Of a stretch of DNA of 64,000 nt, positions 8,690 through 17,916 are shown one piece after another. Position numbers and translations under genes: made by a program. Location of the stretch: contig CACIPQ010000003.1 of NCBI GenBank assembly GCA_902588585.1, positions 1 through 64,000 of the forward strand, written 5' to 3'. The DNA is from an uncultured Pelagibacteraceae bacterium. Lineage in GTDB: Bacteria > Pseudomonadota > Alphaproteobacteria > Pelagibacterales > Pelagibacteraceae. The number at the start of each line of letters is the position of its first letter. Within the stretch, counting starts at the first letter, position 1. The notes beneath the pieces are model-generated. The model made no database searches. It was given only the letters and a program-made list of their open reading frames with translations, and was not told the origin of the DNA.

Positions 8690-8718
8690 GTTTCAGTAAT
8701 ATGAAAGTTTTGTTACAA
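8690..8718 (-). promoter_or_regulatory. Pho box upstream of pstS
   Basis: Reading the minus strand, TTGTAAC-AAAA-CTTTCAT (8701-8718) is a good PhoB box. A weaker third half-site, CTGAAAC, follows at the same 11-base spacing (8690-8696). The box lies about 60 bases upstream of the pstS ATG. No perfect -10 hexamer follows, as is common for PhoB-activated promoters. Confidence 0.75.
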
Positions 8719-8744
8719 GACTAACTTTTTAGTTGTGTTAGTAT

Positions 8745-9935
8745 TTAAATTGCTGGAAATTTAAGAACAAATTCGGTACCAACACCCTCTTCACTTTTAA
8801 TATCCATTTCAGCTCTGTGTTGGTTTATAATGTGTTTTACAATTGCTAGGCCGAGTCCAGTACCACCTACATCTTTACTTTTAGACGGATTTACCCTGAA
8901 AAATCTTTCAGTGACTCTGTGTATATATTCTTTTGGAATACCAATACCCTGATCTTTAATTGAAACGATTACGGACTCTTCATTGTTTTCAACATTAATA
9001 AATATTTTTTTACCTTTTTTGCTATATTTTGCGGCATTATCGATCAAATTAGAAAACACTTCTGTTAATCTATCTTGCTCTCCTAAAATCTCATATTCAT
9101 TATCTGGGGCTTTTAATTCAGCCTGTATTTCATTTTTTTTGAGTATCTCGTTATTCATTTCAATAACTGAAGATATAATTTTTTTAATATCTACCTTTTT
9201 TTCAGGTCTAATATGCTCTTGTAATTCTATTTTAGATAAAGAGAGTAGATCTCTAACAATATTCTCCATTCTAACCGTCTGTTGAAAAAGTATAGGTAAA
9301 AATTTCTTTTGGCTTTCAAAATCATTTGATGCATGTCCTTTATTTATCGTTTCTAGGCCTAATTTTATGCTTTGAAGAGGTGTTCTTAATTCATGAGATA
9401 CGTTTGCAACAAAGTCAGATCTTAGCCTTTGCGTCTTAATAATTTCTGTTAAATCTTTTAGAAAAATTACTATTGAATTTTGATTATTTAAAATTATGTA
9501 GGAAGAAAAGAACTGAAAAGTTGGATTATTAAGTTCAATATCAATTTTTTTATTTTTCTTTGTTGATAAGACAACATCAATATTTTGCAAAATTTCAGGA
9601 ACCCTTAAAACTGTAGCTATATGTTTACCTTGAAGTTTTTTTCCAAATTTTTTTGTAGCTGCTGTGTTTAAAAATTTTATATTTTTAAATTTATCAATCT
9701 CAAATAAAACATCATCTATTTGATTAAAAGTATTGCTCGATAATCCTTTTTCATTACCATTTAATTCTTCTTCTTCCAAAATTTCTTCTTCTTCTTCAAT
9801 TTCATCTGATTTTAGTTTGTCTTTTTGTCTATTTATTTCTGATTTTGCGGCTATACCTGCTCCGATGCTTTTAAAAGATACGAATATGACAAATATAGCA
9901 AGACCTGCGCCTATTAATATAAAGAGTAAATCCAT
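8745..9935 (-). CDS. phoR: Phosphate regulon sensor histidine kinase PhoR
   Basis: A 396-residue histidine kinase. One N-terminal membrane helix (about residues 3-22) is followed by a basic segment and a strongly acidic linker (about 44-58, mostly Glu). Next come a PAS-like region (about 70-165) and the H-box with phospho-acceptor H181 in ANVSHELRTPLQ. The ATPase core has NLIDNAAKYS, DQGIGIP and GGTGLGLAIV. It should phosphorylate PhoB when PstSCAB-PhoU reports low phosphate. With one membrane helix and no periplasmic domain it cannot sense phosphate outside the cell directly. It starts 21 bases after the NDUFA9-like gene stop and probably shares its transcript. Confidence 0.93.
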   Translation of the reverse strand: MDLLFILIGAGLAIFVIFVSFKSIGAGIAAKSEINRQKDKLKSDEIEEEEEILEEEELNGNEKGLSSNTFNQIDDVLFEIDKFKNIKFLNTAATKKFGKKLQGKHIATVLRVPEILQNIDVVLSTKKNKKIDIELNNPTFQFFSSYIILNNQNSIVIFLKDLTEIIKTQRLRSDFVANVSHELRTPLQSIKLGLETINKGHASNDFESQKKFLPILFQQTVRMENIVRDLLSLSKIELQEHIRPEKKVDIKKIISSVIEMNNEILKKNEIQAELKAPDNEYEILGEQDRLTEVFSNLIDNAAKYSKKGKKIFINVENNEESVIVSIKDQGIGIPKEYIHRVTERFFRVNPSKSKDVGGTGLGLAIVKHIINQHRAEMDIKSEEGVGTEFVLKFPAI

Positions 9936-9956
9936 TAATTAATTATAATTGCTAAT

Positions 9957-10898
9957 TTAAACTTTAGCAAATTCTCCACCTGAACGGTAGCGCCATAACC
10001 ACTTTTCCATTTCTTTTTCGACGTCTGTTGGTTTTATGTTTAGGTCTTGAATAGTTGAATGGTCGCCTGAAACTATATTGTCTTTTTCTGATAGTATTAA
10101 ACACTGATCTTTTGTTAAAATTGGAGGAATTGGAAGTAATCCTAAAAGTGTACTTTGTATTTTAGCAAGTGTCATTGGCATTTCTACAACTAGCCTTTTT
10201 TTTCCAATTATTCTTAAAATTGATTTTACCATATCTTGAAAACTGATGATTTTTTCTCCACCAATTTCATAAATTTTTCCTTCATTGTTTTTAGCCTCGA
10301 TAGCTTTTAGAATGCCTCTTGCAACATCATTTACAAAAATAGGTTGAAATTTATAATTCATATTAACCAAGGGAATGATTGGTGAGAAACTTAATTTAGC
10401 AAATAAATTAGTAAAATTATCTTCGCTGCCACAAACAACACTTGGTCTAATCACTACTGTATTTTTAAAATTAAGAGCCTTTTCCTCTCCTAAAAATTTC
10501 GATTGTTGATATTTTGATTTAGATTCTTTGCTTGCACCAATTGCACTTACATGAATAAATTTTTTTACATTAGCTTGCGTGCATAGCTTTGAGATTGTTT
10601 CAGGTAAATCGACGTGAATCGTATTAAACTTTTGTTTTCTACTTTCGTATAAAATTCCGCAGAGATTTATAACAACATCTGAATTGCTGATAGCATTTTT
10701 AATTTCATCAAAATTTTTTGTGCTAAAATTAATAATTTCTATAGCCCCTGCTTGTGCTTGAGTCTTCAAATAGCCTTTAGTAAAGGGATTTCGAGTCGGA
10801 ATGATGCATCTAAAGTTTCTCTTGGTCAAATTTCGGACAAGATATCTTCCTATAAACCCACCACCACCAAGGATTGTTGCTATTGGGTAATTATTCAT
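9957..10898 (-). CDS. NAD(P)-binding protein, complex I NDUFA9-like family
   Basis: About 313 residues of the atypical short-chain dehydrogenase family. A glycine-rich NAD(P) motif GGGGFIGRYL stands at the N terminus, followed by VVINLCGILY, HVSAIGAS, a YxxxK-like YQQSK, and an RPSVVCG segment. Bacterial members resemble the NDUFA9 accessory subunit of mitochondrial complex I; quinone or sugar-nucleotide roles are also possible. I start it at ATG 10898 (MNNYPIATILGG), because an earlier start would run 54 bases further and overlap the divergent gene at 10916. Confidence 0.85.
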   Translation of the reverse strand: MNNYPIATILGGGGFIGRYLVRNLTKRNFRCIIPTRNPFTKGYLKTQAQAGAIEIINFSTKNFDEIKNAISNSDVVINLCGILYESRKQKFNTIHVDLPETISKLCTQANVKKFIHVSAIGASKESKSKYQQSKFLGEEKALNFKNTVVIRPSVVCGSEDNFTNLFAKLSFSPIIPLVNMNYKFQPIFVNDVARGILKAIEAKNNEGKIYEIGGEKIISFQDMVKSILRIIGKKRLVVEMPMTLAKIQSTLLGLLPIPPILTKDQCLILSEKDNIVSGDHSTIQDLNIKPTDVEKEMEKWLWRYRSGGEFAKV

Positions 10899-10915
10899 GG
10901 TATTGAAGAATAGGT

Positions 10916-11542
10916 ATGGCAAAAATACATAAATTTCAAGGAGACATAACAAAAGAAGTAGCTAATTCACTTAAAGAATCTATTGCAATTGATACTGAAG
11001 CTACGGGTTTACAAATTCCTGAAAGAGATAAATTAAGTCTAATTCAAATTTGTGATCAAAATGGTGCTGTTTACATCATACAACCAGACCGGAAGAATTA
11101 TAAAGCTCCGAATCTTGTTTCTGTTTTAGAAAATGAGAAAATTTTAAAAATTGGTCATTTTTTAAGATTTGATAAAAGTGCCTTAGAATACTTTTTAAAA
11201 TGCAAGGTTAAAAATATTTTTGATACTAAAATCGCAAGTAAAGTTGTTAGAACATACACGGACCAGCATGGTCTTAAAAATTTAGTTTACGAATTTTGTA
11301 ATAAAACTTTGGACAAAAGAGTAAGTAGCAGTGATTGGAACAAAGATATAAATGAGTTAAGTGACAAGCAGTTAGAGTACGCTGCAAACGATGTAATTTT
11401 TCTTCACAAGATAAAATCCGAGCTTGAAAAGATGTTGAAGAGAGAAAACAGAATGGAATTATATAAAAATTGCATTACTTTCCTAGACACAAGAATTCAG
11501 CTGGATCAATCAGGATTTAAATTTGATATATTTGAACATTAA
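10916..11542 (+). CDS. rnd: RNase D-like 3'-5' exonuclease
   Basis: A 208-residue DEDDy exonuclease. ExoI AIDTEATGL is near residue 23, ExoII with HFLRFDKSAL near 82, and ExoIII YAANDVIFLHKI near 155, where Tyr and Asp complete the metal site. It contains only the exonuclease domain; the two HRDC domains of E. coli RNase D are absent, as in other short alphaproteobacterial forms. It probably trims stable RNA precursors. Its last base overlaps the first of kdsD (TAATG). Confidence 0.85.
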   Translation: MAKIHKFQGDITKEVANSLKESIAIDTEATGLQIPERDKLSLIQICDQNGAVYIIQPDRKNYKAPNLVSVLENEKILKIGHFLRFDKSALEYFLKCKVKNIFDTKIASKVVRTYTDQHGLKNLVYEFCNKTLDKRVSSSDWNKDINELSDKQLEYAANDVIFLHKIKSELEKMLKRENRMELYKNCITFLDTRIQLDQSGFKFDIFEH

Positions 11543-12525
11543 TGCCAAAAATAAATTATATAAAAATAGCAAAAAAATCTGCCGGTATACAAATTAAAGA
11601 GTTAAAAAAAATCAATAAAGTTTTTAATAAAGATTTCGTAAGAGCTGTTGAAACCATACATAAAACTAAGGGAAAGGTTGTTTGTTCAGGAGTTGGAAAA
11701 TCAGGATTAATAGCTAGAAAAGTAAGTGCCTCACTATCTTCTGTGGGTATAAGTTCTTTTTTTCTTGATCCCAATTCAGCTATACACGGGGATCTTGGAC
11801 AAATTGATAACAGAGATGTGTTAGTTGTTTTTTCATACTCAGGCAATACCTCAGAGCTTACCAATTTACTAAGGTATGCAAATAGATTTGGAATTAAAAT
11901 TATTGGAGTTGCTTCAATAAAAGATAGTTTGTTAATTAAAGCAAGCGATATTCCTCTTCTTATTCCAAGAGTTAAAGAAGCTGATCCAATCGGTATGGTT
12001 CCAAGCTCAAGCACATCAATTACTCTTTTGCTAGGTGATTGTTTGATGGCTGCACTCCTAACAAAACAAAAATTTACCAAAGAAAGATTTAAACTTTATC
12101 ATCCTGGAGGAAATATTGGAAAAGCACTGTTATTAGTAAAAGACATAATGTTAACAGGAAATAAAATTCCATTAATAAATTTTAATAACAATATAGTTAG
12201 TGCTGTAAAAATTATTAGTAAGAAAAACTTGGGTATAGGAATTATTGTTAAAAATAAAAAGGCGGTTGGAATAGTTACAGATGGAGATATAAGACGAGGG
12301 ACAAAAAATTATTCAAAAAAAACTAAAATTACAGCTCTGATGACAAAAAAACCTATGCACATAGGAGAGGATGCTTCGGCTGCTAAAGCTCTTTCTATCA
12401 TGAACGAAAAGAAAATTACCAGCCTAATAGTGTCTTCTGACTTAGATTACAAAAAAAAGAAAAATGTCTTTAAACCAAGGGGAATACTACACATACATTC
12501 GTTACTAAAATATGGTATGAAATAA
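11542..12525 (+). CDS. kdsD: Arabinose-5-phosphate isomerase (KdsD/KpsF)
   Basis: A 327-residue protein with an N-terminal SIS sugar-isomerase domain (VVCSGVGKSGLIARKVSASL near 48, SAIHGDLGQID, FSYSGNTSEL) and two C-terminal CBS domains (about 200-260 and 268-325). It converts ribulose-5-phosphate to arabinose-5-phosphate, the first step to Kdo for lipopolysaccharide. It is followed by lptC and lptB, a usual partnership, but the phosphatase gene kdsC is not next to it. Confidence 0.93.
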   Translation: MPKINYIKIAKKSAGIQIKELKKINKVFNKDFVRAVETIHKTKGKVVCSGVGKSGLIARKVSASLSSVGISSFFLDPNSAIHGDLGQIDNRDVLVVFSYSGNTSELTNLLRYANRFGIKIIGVASIKDSLLIKASDIPLLIPRVKEADPIGMVPSSSTSITLLLGDCLMAALLTKQKFTKERFKLYHPGGNIGKALLLVKDIMLTGNKIPLINFNNNIVSAVKIISKKNLGIGIIVKNKKAVGIVTDGDIRRGTKNYSKKTKITALMTKKPMHIGEDASAAKALSIMNEKKITSLIVSSDLDYKKKKNVFKPRGILHIHSLLKYGMK

Positions 12526-12529
12526 ATAT

Positions 12530-13117
12530 ATGCTAACTAAAAGAAAATTTTTCCAATTAACTCTTATATTAACGGGTTTGTGTATTTTATTTTTTACTTA
12601 CTTTTATAATTTAAGAACGGATCGGCCTCTTGAAGCGGATAAAGAGAAAGAAATTGTTAAAAAAGAAGAAATAAGTGATGAAGAAATTAATAAATTTGAA
12701 AATGTCGAATATCAAGGTATAGACAATACTGGAAACAGATTTGTTATAGGTTCAAATTATGCACAATTTGAGCAGGAGAGACCTGAAATTATAAATATGG
12801 AAACCATAAAATGTACATTTTATTTTAAAGATAATACGGTTTTAACAATCATTGCTGATAGCGGTGTCTTTAATAATATTACAAATGACATGAAATTTTC
12901 AGATAACGTTAAAATGAACTATCTTGAAAGTGTTTTATTTTCAGATAGAGCTGTATTTAATAATTATGAGGATCAGCTTTTGGTAGCTGGAAACGTTAGG
13001 GGAGAAAACTCTCAATCAAAACTAAAGGCAGATGAACTAGAATTTGATTTAAATACTAAAAATTTAAAAATTTCCATGTATAGTGATGAAAGAGTAAATA
13101 TTAAAACAAATTTCTAA
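12530..13117 (+). CDS. lptC: LPS export protein LptC
   Basis: A 195-residue membrane-anchored periplasmic protein. One N-terminal helix (about residues 10-27) is followed by an acidic linker (EKEIVKKEEISDEE) and a beta-jellyroll region (YQGIDNTGNRFVIGSNYAQ onwards) of the LptC/OstA type. LptC links the LptBFG extractor to LptA. The last part, ending DELEFDLNTKNLKI, also resembles LptA, yet the anchor and the context favour LptC. It abuts lptB without a gap, where lptA is usually found. Confidence 0.83.
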   Translation: MLTKRKFFQLTLILTGLCILFFTYFYNLRTDRPLEADKEKEIVKKEEISDEEINKFENVEYQGIDNTGNRFVIGSNYAQFEQERPEIINMETIKCTFYFKDNTVLTIIADSGVFNNITNDMKFSDNVKMNYLESVLFSDRAVFNNYEDQLLVAGNVRGENSQSKLKADELEFDLNTKNLKISMYSDERVNIKTNF

Positions 13118-13873
13118 ATGAGAAAAAAGTTCAGAATAATAAAATTTAAAAAAAATAAGCCTGTTCTACAAGTCAGGGGTGTGAGCAAATCATTTAGTGG
13201 AAGACCTGTTTTAAAAAAAATCAGTTTAGAAGTATTTCCTGGTGAAATAATTGGATTAGTCGGGCCAAATGGTTCTGGTAAGTCAACGCTGTATGGAACT
13301 ATCATAGGTCAATACAAGGTAGACTCAGGAAGCATCTCATTAAGTCAGAAAGATATTACAGAAAAACCCATACACGAAAGAGCAAAACTTGGTATTACCT
13401 ATTTAAGTCAATATCGAAATGTTTTTAATATGAGTGTTTACGACAACCTTATGGGGATATGCCAAATTTCGATAAAGGGTAAACAAAAACAAAGAGAAGT
13501 TGTTGAAAAATTATTGAGTGAATTTCAATTAGAACATTTGCGAAGTCTTAACAGTTCAGTACTTAGCGGCGGTGAAGTTCGTAGACTTCAAATTGCGAGA
13601 ACCTTAATAAATAATCCTAAAGTAATTTTACTGGACGAACCAATGGCAGCTTTGGATCCAATTATCGTGCAGGACATTCAAAAATATATTTTAAAACTCC
13701 AATCTTATGGTTGCGGAATCATAATTACGGATCACCAAGTACAAAATTTATTTCAAATAGTCGATCGGGCTTACGTAATTGGAGAACACACAATAATAGC
13801 CGAAGGTAAACCAAAAGATATCTTGCAATCCACAAAAGCTAGGGAATTATATTTTGGTTCATTTGACAGTTAA
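13118..13873 (+). CDS. lptB: LPS export ABC transporter ATP-binding protein LptB
   Basis: A 251-residue ABC ATPase. Walker A GPNGSGKST is near residue 50, with a Q-loop TYLSQYRNVFNMSV, signature LSGGEVRRLQIARTL and Walker B VILLDEPMAALDPI. It extracts lipopolysaccharide from the inner membrane together with LptFG, encoded elsewhere. A basic N-terminal extension (MRKKFRIIKFKKNK) precedes the domain. The ATG follows the lptC stop codon immediately. Confidence 0.9.
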   Translation: MRKKFRIIKFKKNKPVLQVRGVSKSFSGRPVLKKISLEVFPGEIIGLVGPNGSGKSTLYGTIIGQYKVDSGSISLSQKDITEKPIHERAKLGITYLSQYRNVFNMSVYDNLMGICQISIKGKQKQREVVEKLLSEFQLEHLRSLNSSVLSGGEVRRLQIARTLINNPKVILLDEPMAALDPIIVQDIQKYILKLQSYGCGIIITDHQVQNLFQIVDRAYVIGEHTIIAEGKPKDILQSTKARELYFGSFDS

Positions 13874-13878
13874 CGCAG

Positions 13879-15228
13879 ATGGCAAAGGAACATTTCTCTG
13901 TAATTTTTAAAAAAAAAATTAATAGATTTAATAAAAGTGTCAGAGTTGATTCTGACAAATCAATTTCACAAAGAAGCTTTATTATTGGTTCAATTTCTGA
14001 AGGTGTTTCAAAAGTCAAAAACGCTCTAGAATCAGAAGATATATTTTCTACAATTAATTGTTTACGTAAATTAAATTGTAAAATTGAAAAAATAAAAGTG
14101 GGAGAGTATAAAATTTACGGTAAAGGTTTAGGTAGCTTTTATTGTAAAAAAAACACAATGCTAAATTTTGGTAACTCAGGTACTGCGGCTCGATTATTAG
14201 GCTTTGGGGTATGCAGTACAAATCCAAATATACAAATAAGACTAACTGGAGATAAGAGCCTTAGAAAAAGAAGTATGTATAAAATTATTAAAGTTATGGA
14301 GCAATTTGGTGCTGAATTTTTTCCTAAAAATAAATTTAATTTTCCTTTGACTTTAATTTCATCAGAAATGCCAATTGGATTTAAATTTAATACAGGCATT
14401 TCAAGTCAAATAAAGTCTGCTGTTATGCTTGCTGGTACAAACTCTTATGGAAAAACTTTAGTAGTTGAAAAGATAAAAAGCAGAGACCACACAGAAAGAA
14501 TGCTGAAACACAACGCTGGCGTTGTCAAAATAAAAAAAGGTAAAGAAAATCTTGTTGAGATTAAAGGAAAAAAAAGTTTAAAACCAATCAATATATTGGT
14601 TCCGGGAGATCCTTCTTCTGCAAGTTTCTATGCAGGACTGTGCCTTTTAAATAAAAATTCAGAAATCATTTTAAAAAGTGTACACATCAACCCTACGCGA
14701 GTTGGTTTCTTTAATATAATTAAAAAACACAAAGGAAAAATAAGTTTTAAAAATAAAAAAATTCAAGGCAATGAAATGATAGCTGATATACATGTTAAAA
14801 GTAGCAAAATGAAACCTTTAAAAGTAGGAGAAAAGTTTTTTGTAAGTTGCCAAGACGAATATCCTTTAATGATTTCAATGAGTGCACTTTTGCCAGGCAC
14901 TTCAATTTTTAAAGGTATAGAAGACTTAGCAAATAAAGAAAGTAACCGTATTAAGGAAATGCAAAAAATTTTAAGTCAAATTGGGATAAAAACTCGTGCC
15001 TCAAAAAATGAGATGAAAGTTTATGGAAACCCAAATTTAAATGTTCGAGGTAAAAAAATTAGTGTTTCTGGAGTTTTTGATCATAGAATTTTAATGTCCG
15101 CAGCAATTTTAAGTTTGTTAACTGGTATCAATGCAAAACTTAAAAATTTTGAACAAGTTAAAACTAGCTGCCCAAATTTTTTATCAACTATAGTTGGTCT
15201 TGGAGGAAAATTTGAAGTCAAAAAATAA
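13879..15228 (+). CDS. aroA: 3-phosphoshikimate 1-carboxyvinyltransferase (EPSP synthase)
   Basis: A 449-residue shikimate-pathway enzyme that transfers enolpyruvyl from PEP to shikimate-3-phosphate. Substrate-site motifs are readable: DKSISQRSFIIGS near the N terminus, the LNFGNSGTAARLLGFGV loop where most enzymes have GNAGT, the GDKSLRKRSM segment, SSQIKSAVMLAGT, DPSSASFYA and a DEYPLM stretch. The end contains SVSGVFDHRILMSAAI. It overlaps cmk by 17 bases. Confidence 0.94.
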   Translation: MAKEHFSVIFKKKINRFNKSVRVDSDKSISQRSFIIGSISEGVSKVKNALESEDIFSTINCLRKLNCKIEKIKVGEYKIYGKGLGSFYCKKNTMLNFGNSGTAARLLGFGVCSTNPNIQIRLTGDKSLRKRSMYKIIKVMEQFGAEFFPKNKFNFPLTLISSEMPIGFKFNTGISSQIKSAVMLAGTNSYGKTLVVEKIKSRDHTERMLKHNAGVVKIKKGKENLVEIKGKKSLKPINILVPGDPSSASFYAGLCLLNKNSEIILKSVHINPTRVGFFNIIKKHKGKISFKNKKIQGNEMIADIHVKSSKMKPLKVGEKFFVSCQDEYPLMISMSALLPGTSIFKGIEDLANKESNRIKEMQKILSQIGIKTRASKNEMKVYGNPNLNVRGKKISVSGVFDHRILMSAAILSLLTGINAKLKNFEQVKTSCPNFLSTIVGLGGKFEVKK

Positions 15229-15865
15229 AATAAAATTAGTTGTAAGCTGTGATGGTGGTGCTGCAAGCGGCAAAACTACTGGGGCAAAACTAATATCAAA
15301 AAAATATAAGTTAAATTTTTTATCTTCTGGACTGCTTTATAGATATGCTGGCTACCTATTTATAAAGCATAAACCCAAAAATCAGATAAATTTTTTGAAA
15401 ACTAAAATCAAAAATTTAAATTACAAAAAACTTTCAAGGATTAACTTGCATGAGGAAAAAATTAGTAAATTAGTCTCTGTTATTGCAAAAAAGAAAAAAA
15501 TTAGATCGATTTTAAAAAAATATCAAAAAAATTTTGCAAAAAAATATAATAGAGTTTGTATTGAGGGCAGAGATATATCTTATGCTATATTGCCTAATGC
15601 AGATTTAAAATTTTATTTTGAATGTAGCCTAGATGTTGCTTCTAAAAGACGATGGAGGGAATTAAAAAAAAGAAACAAAAAAATCAAATTATCTGAAGTA
15701 AAAAAATCATTGAAAATCAGGAATTTTAACGACAAAAATCGTAAACATAATCCCTTGATTAAACTACCAGATTCGATAGTAATACGAACCAATATTTTAA
15801 ATAAATCAGCGATGATTAGAAAGATGTCAAAAGAAATAGAGTTAAAGTTAAGTAAAAAAATATGA
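15212..15865 (+). CDS. cmk: Cytidylate kinase
   Basis: A 217-residue (d)CMP kinase with P-loop DGGAASGKTTGAKLIS near the start (family: DGPAASGKGT), a RDISYAILPNADLKFYF segment and the RRWREL lid. The start is decided by the ribosome site: GGAGG at 15202-15206 lies five bases before TTG 15212 (MKSKNKIKLVV). TTG codons at 15194 and 15200 have no such signal, and no ATG fits. It overlaps rpsA by four bases, the conserved cmk-rpsA pairing. Confidence 0.9.
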   Translation: MKSKNKIKLVVSCDGGAASGKTTGAKLISKKYKLNFLSSGLLYRYAGYLFIKHKPKNQINFLKTKIKNLNYKKLSRINLHEEKISKLVSVIAKKKKIRSILKKYQKNFAKKYNRVCIEGRDISYAILPNADLKFYFECSLDVASKRRWRELKKRNKKIKLSEVKKSLKIRNFNDKNRKHNPLIKLPDSIVIRTNILNKSAMIRKMSKEIELKLSKKI

Positions 15866-17607
15866 GTTTAGAAACAGAAACTATAAATAAAAGTCGAACA
15901 AAAGAGTTTGAAACTCTTTTAAACGAGGATTTTAAGAAAAGAGATTTCAAAGAAGGAAAGATTATTAAAGCAACAATAAGTGAAATAGGAAAAAAATATA
16001 TTTTTGTAGACCTTCAAGCAAAAAGTGAAGGTTCTATTCCCATAGAAGAATTCAAAGTCTCAAAGGAATTAGACGGTTTAAAAGTTGGATCAAAGATTGA
16101 TGTCTATCTAGAAAAAATCGAAAGCTATAAAGGTGAAATCGTAGTTAGCAGGGAGAAGGCGAGAAGGATGGGCTCTCTTAAAAAAATGCAGCGAGCTTTC
16201 GAAACTCAAGAGGAAGTTCAGGGCACCATTGTTAGTAAAGTAAAAGGAGGATTTATAGTAAACATAGATTCCTGCTTGTGCTTTTTGCCTGGCTCACAGG
16301 TTGATACTAGGCCTGTAAAAAATATGGATTCTTTGATGAACGTACCTCAAAAATTTCTGTGCGTTAAACTAGATAACTTGAGAGGTAATATCGTAGTTTC
16401 GCGTAAAGCCGTTCTCGCAAAATCAAGAAATAAAGAATTAGAAACTATTTTATCAAAAATTAAAGAAGGCGATATTGTATCTGCACAGGTTAAATCAATT
16501 TTAGATTGGGGTGCATTTCTTGACGTCATGGGCGCGGACGCGCTTCTTCACGTAACTGATCTGAGTTATTCAAGGGTAAATAAACCTTCCGATCTTTTAT
16601 CAATTGGAGACACTGTAAAGTGCAAAGTCATAAAGGTTGACCCTGAAACAAAACGAATTTCTCTAGGAGTTAAACAATTATTCCCTGATCCATTTGAAGA
16701 CATAGAAAAACGATATGAAGTCGGAAAAATCTATGATGGAATAGTAAGTAAGGTGGTCGATTATGGTGCCTTCATAAAATTAGTTGGATCAGACGGTAAA
16801 GTTGAGGAAGGTTTGGAGGGACTTTGTCATCAAAGTACGCTTTCACATACGAAAAAAAATATTCAACCAAGCAAAGTTTTATCTTCTAGCCAGAAAATTA
16901 AAGTAAAAATACTAGAACTAGACAAAGCTAAAAGAAGAATATCCATGAGCTACAAGGATACAATGGAAAATCCATGGGATGCTTTTATAAAAAATTATCC
17001 AATTTCATCTACGGTTAAAGGAAAAGTTAAAAATGTAGCTGAATTTGGAATTTTTGTAACTATAGACGATTCTGAATTAACCGGTTTAATTCATTGGAAA
17101 GATATATCTTACATCGAATCAGAAGAGAATCTAAAAAAGTTTAAAAAGAACGATAAAATAAAAGCAAAGTTAATCACAATCGATAGAGAAAAAGAAACAA
17201 TCAGATTGGGCTTAAAACAGCTGCTTGAAAAAGATCCTTTTGATTTCTTTTTAAAGAAAAAAAATAATGAAATTATCACTGTGACCGTTAGAGAAGTTTT
17301 AAAAAATGGAATAAAAGTATCTGTCGGTAATGATAAAAATTTATTGTTAACTATACCAAAAAAACATTTAAGTGCTGACCCAGCGTCATGTAGACCAGAA
17401 ATTTTTCAGATAGGAAATCGTACTGACTGTATGATAGTTGACTTAGAAAAGGAAAAAAGAAAAGTAAATCTCTCAATCAAGGAACTTGAAATACATAATG
17501 AAAAAATCGCAATTAAAAAATATGGTAAAGATGGTACAAGTTCTGGGCGTGTTTTGGGTGACATACTAGGAAAAGTATTTAAGTCTAAAAAGAAGGAAAA
17601 GAAATAA
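15862..17607 (+). CDS. rpsA: 30S ribosomal protein S1
   Basis: A 581-residue protein with six S1 RNA-binding repeats (about 30-98, 113-178, 197-266, 283-360, 372-441 and 455-528). Typical blocks are GAFLDVMGADALLHVTDLS in repeat 3, GAFIKLVG in 4 and GIFVTIDDSELTGLIHWKD in 5. S1 brings mRNA to the 30S subunit, which matters most where Shine-Dalgarno sequences are weak, as in many genes here. Its ATG overlaps the cmk stop codon. Confidence 0.96.
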   Translation: MSLETETINKSRTKEFETLLNEDFKKRDFKEGKIIKATISEIGKKYIFVDLQAKSEGSIPIEEFKVSKELDGLKVGSKIDVYLEKIESYKGEIVVSREKARRMGSLKKMQRAFETQEEVQGTIVSKVKGGFIVNIDSCLCFLPGSQVDTRPVKNMDSLMNVPQKFLCVKLDNLRGNIVVSRKAVLAKSRNKELETILSKIKEGDIVSAQVKSILDWGAFLDVMGADALLHVTDLSYSRVNKPSDLLSIGDTVKCKVIKVDPETKRISLGVKQLFPDPFEDIEKRYEVGKIYDGIVSKVVDYGAFIKLVGSDGKVEEGLEGLCHQSTLSHTKKNIQPSKVLSSSQKIKVKILELDKAKRRISMSYKDTMENPWDAFIKNYPISSTVKGKVKNVAEFGIFVTIDDSELTGLIHWKDISYIESEENLKKFKKNDKIKAKLITIDREKETIRLGLKQLLEKDPFDFFLKKKNNEIITVTVREVLKNGIKVSVGNDKNLLLTIPKKHLSADPASCRPEIFQIGNRTDCMIVDLEKEKRKVNLSIKELEIHNEKIAIKKYGKDGTSSGRVLGDILGKVFKSKKKEKK

Positions 17608-17613
17608 TCCGGC

Positions 17614-17916
17614 ATGGTGAGATCTGAGATAATTTCAAAATTATCTGATAAAATTCACCGAAAAATAAAAAAATCTGAATTAGAAGAAATTCTCAATATA
17701 TTAATTAAAATGATAGTAGAGGGGGTAAGAGATCAGAAAAATATTGAACTCCGAAACTTTGGGAGATTTTCTCAAAAGAAAATTAAGGAAAAAATGAATG
17801 CAAGAAATCCCCGTACTGGTGAAAAAATTCAAACCTCAGAAAAAAAATCTATAGCATTTAAAATGTCAAAAGAATTGAGAAATAGAATCAACAAGAGTGA
17901 GGATAAAATAAATTGA
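17614..17916 (+). CDS. ihfB: Integration host factor beta / HU-family DNA-binding protein
   Basis: A 100-residue DNABII protein. It has an N-terminal helix pair (MVRSEIISKLSDKI...), the strand IELRNFGRFSQKK and the DNA-intercalating arm ARNPRTGEKI, whose proline bends DNA. Its place right after rpsA is the standard site for ihfB. The sequence alone leaves HU possible, because the lysine-rich tail is not diagnostic. It ends overlapping the TTG start of pyrF. Confidence 0.85.
   Translation: MVRSEIISKLSDKIHRKIKKSELEEILNILIKMIVEGVRDQKNIELRNFGRFSQKKIKEKMNARNPRTGEKIQTSEKKSIAFKMSKELRNRINKSEDKIN

Noticed and set aside
11556-12080. 174-codon open frame antisense to kdsD
   Set aside because: Lies wholly inside a well-supported SIS-domain gene and its translation has no family features; shadow frame.
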